From: Trema orientale
Lineage: Eukaryota; Streptophyta; Magnoliopsida; Rosales; Cannabaceae
Direction of reading: 5' to 3'
Assembly: GCA_002914845.1 (NCBI GenBank)
Contig: JXTC01000111.1
Location: 588,669 to 652,668 of the forward strand
Length of the DNA: 64,000 nucleotides
The translations under genes were made by a program, and so were the position numbers. Below, one piece after another: positions 63,104-64,000 of the stretch. Position 1 is the stretch's first letter; every line of letters starts with the position of its first letter. The notes beneath the pieces are model-generated. The model saw only the letters and a list, made by a program, of their open reading frames with translations. It did no database searches and had not been told where the DNA came from.

Positions 63104-63153
<50 letters not shown>
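63104..63153. repeat. (TA)n microsatellite, ~25 units
   Basis: Pure TA run directly abutting the right end of MITE copy C. The longest TA tract in the window. Confidence 0.95.
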
Positions 63154-63155
<2 letters not shown>

Positions 63156-63810
63156 TTAACTAGATATTAGAGAACTTATTAGCATATAGGCATACAATTC
63201 AAAGCTACACAAAATGTTGGGCCAACACTTCATTTGGTTGTATGCTGAAAAGATTGAAATTAATGTGTATATGATAATAATATGAGGGTGGACTAATACC
63301 AACTGTCCAAATTTTCACCATTAAGACATTTGCTTCAAAGTGGTCAAGCCACAATATATAGCAAACAAAGATATTGGATTATAGGAGTCCAGTGAATAAC
63401 AAGTGTGATTCTTTTTTGTTCTTGTTGTGAATCTGTACTGAAAAGAAGTACTAAAAACAAAAGTAGAGTGCGGCAATTGGGTGAGTGTTGTCTTTCATCC
63501 TACATTTGATCTTGGAAGGTGGTGTAGTGCCCTTTAGTTTTTTCATCTTGGTGATGAATGTCAAAATCACATCTATATATGTAGATAAGCATTTTCAGAA
63601 ACCTGAATAAAAGCGTTGATATCTTTGCCGCAAGTTCGTGCATCTGAAAGCACGTATCACAAAGTGGTGTATGCATACGTATATGTTGGTTCAATTGGTG
63701 TACTGCTTACACATTGATTGTATATGTATATATACATATAGAAACGTACATATATCTATGTATGTATAATGTATCTGTATATATATAGAGAGACTTACAT
63801 ATATATATAT
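63154..63810. other. Intergenic, nothing recognised
   Basis: AT-rich, with TATATA-rich stretches from 63715 on. No supportable gene or repeat. Confidence 0.5.
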
Positions 63811-64000
63811 GGTTGCCAATCCAGTAGGTATTTTTTTTTTTTTTTACATATGTGTAGGTATTTTTTTTTTAGCTGTTGGATCATCATCTAAAAGTGATCT
63901 AACGACTATAATGAGATGCATGAAAAGACATGCATTATTAATGTTTTTTCTCTCTCTTATTTTTTAATATAGAAAAATATACATAATAAATTTTCATTGG
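63811..64000. mobile_element. (TA)n-associated MITE, copy D (cut by window end)
   Basis: GGTTGCCAATCCAGTAGG start, poly-T, TGTGTAGGTA, poly-T, GTTGGATCATCATCTAAAAG and GAGATGCATGAAAAGACATG follow copy B closely. Preceded by (AT)n. The right end is off-window. Confidence 0.88.

Overview
This window is repeat-rich nuclear DNA from a flowering plant, most likely a eudicot. The evidence is the set of elements present: CACTA/En-Spm, Mutator-like (MULE), plant Ty3/gypsy of the Tat and Athila types, Ty1/copia, several MITE families and (TA)n tracts. The only host genes I can recognise are a small cluster of plant NUDX1-type Nudix hydrolases. Their closest remembered relatives are Arabidopsis NUDT1 and the rose NUDX1 genes, so Rosales is possible, but I cannot fix the species. 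Two single N bases (8149 and 59220) mark scaffold joins, both inside duplicated sequence.

Layout. 1-5431: minus-strand CACTA transposon (broken TNPD-type transposase, second small ORF, GC-rich palindromic subterminal repeats, CACTA terminus), ending inside a 156-bp satellite array (5432-7576). 7577-8148: LTR-like piece cut by the first N. 8150-8963: second copy of the same CACTA end, abutting a gag-only Tat-like relic (8964-~11880) that is itself split by an Athila-like solo LTR with a clean 5-bp target duplication. ~11890-15739: minus-strand Athila-like element holding only gag-protease. 16024-16620: partial copy of another LTR-like family. 16640-18814: plus-strand Athila-like 3' end and LTR.

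19032-33687: NUDX1 cluster, all on the plus strand. Copy 1 (19032-20155) and copy 3 (32509-33687) are intact two-exon genes of 148 codons. Copy 2 (25559-29060) is a pseudogene with an early stop and a shifted C-terminus. It has collected a fold-back element and a MULE upstream, a 1.8-kb LTR-like insertion and a 0.57-kb insertion in its intron, and three MITEs downstream. Copy 3 provides the uninvaded version for most of these sites, so several insertions can be defined almost to the base. The 3' flank is present three times, which suggests more duplication events than surviving genes.

35930-50192: a Tat-type gypsy element with gag, protease, reverse transcriptase, RNase H, a second RNase H and integrase, all broken by stops. 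It is followed by two diverged LTR-like blocks and a 5'-truncated Ty1/copia element with its 3' LTR. 50193-55897 has no recognisable gene.

55907-60866 is the most unusual object: a ~4.96-kb element with no transposase, long inverted arms and a perfect 9-bp target duplication, filled with short palindromes built from TAGACA/TGTCTA and several orders of tandem repeat. The right edge is a nest: a (TA)n-associated MITE split by an Athila-like LTR, which itself contains a smaller MITE. A further copy of the (TA)n MITE runs off the end.

The biology is therefore a duplicated Nudix gene cluster embedded in, and partly destroyed by, nested transposons. Almost all inactivating stops in the elements can be explained by C-to-T or G-to-A changes, as expected for old methylated repeats.
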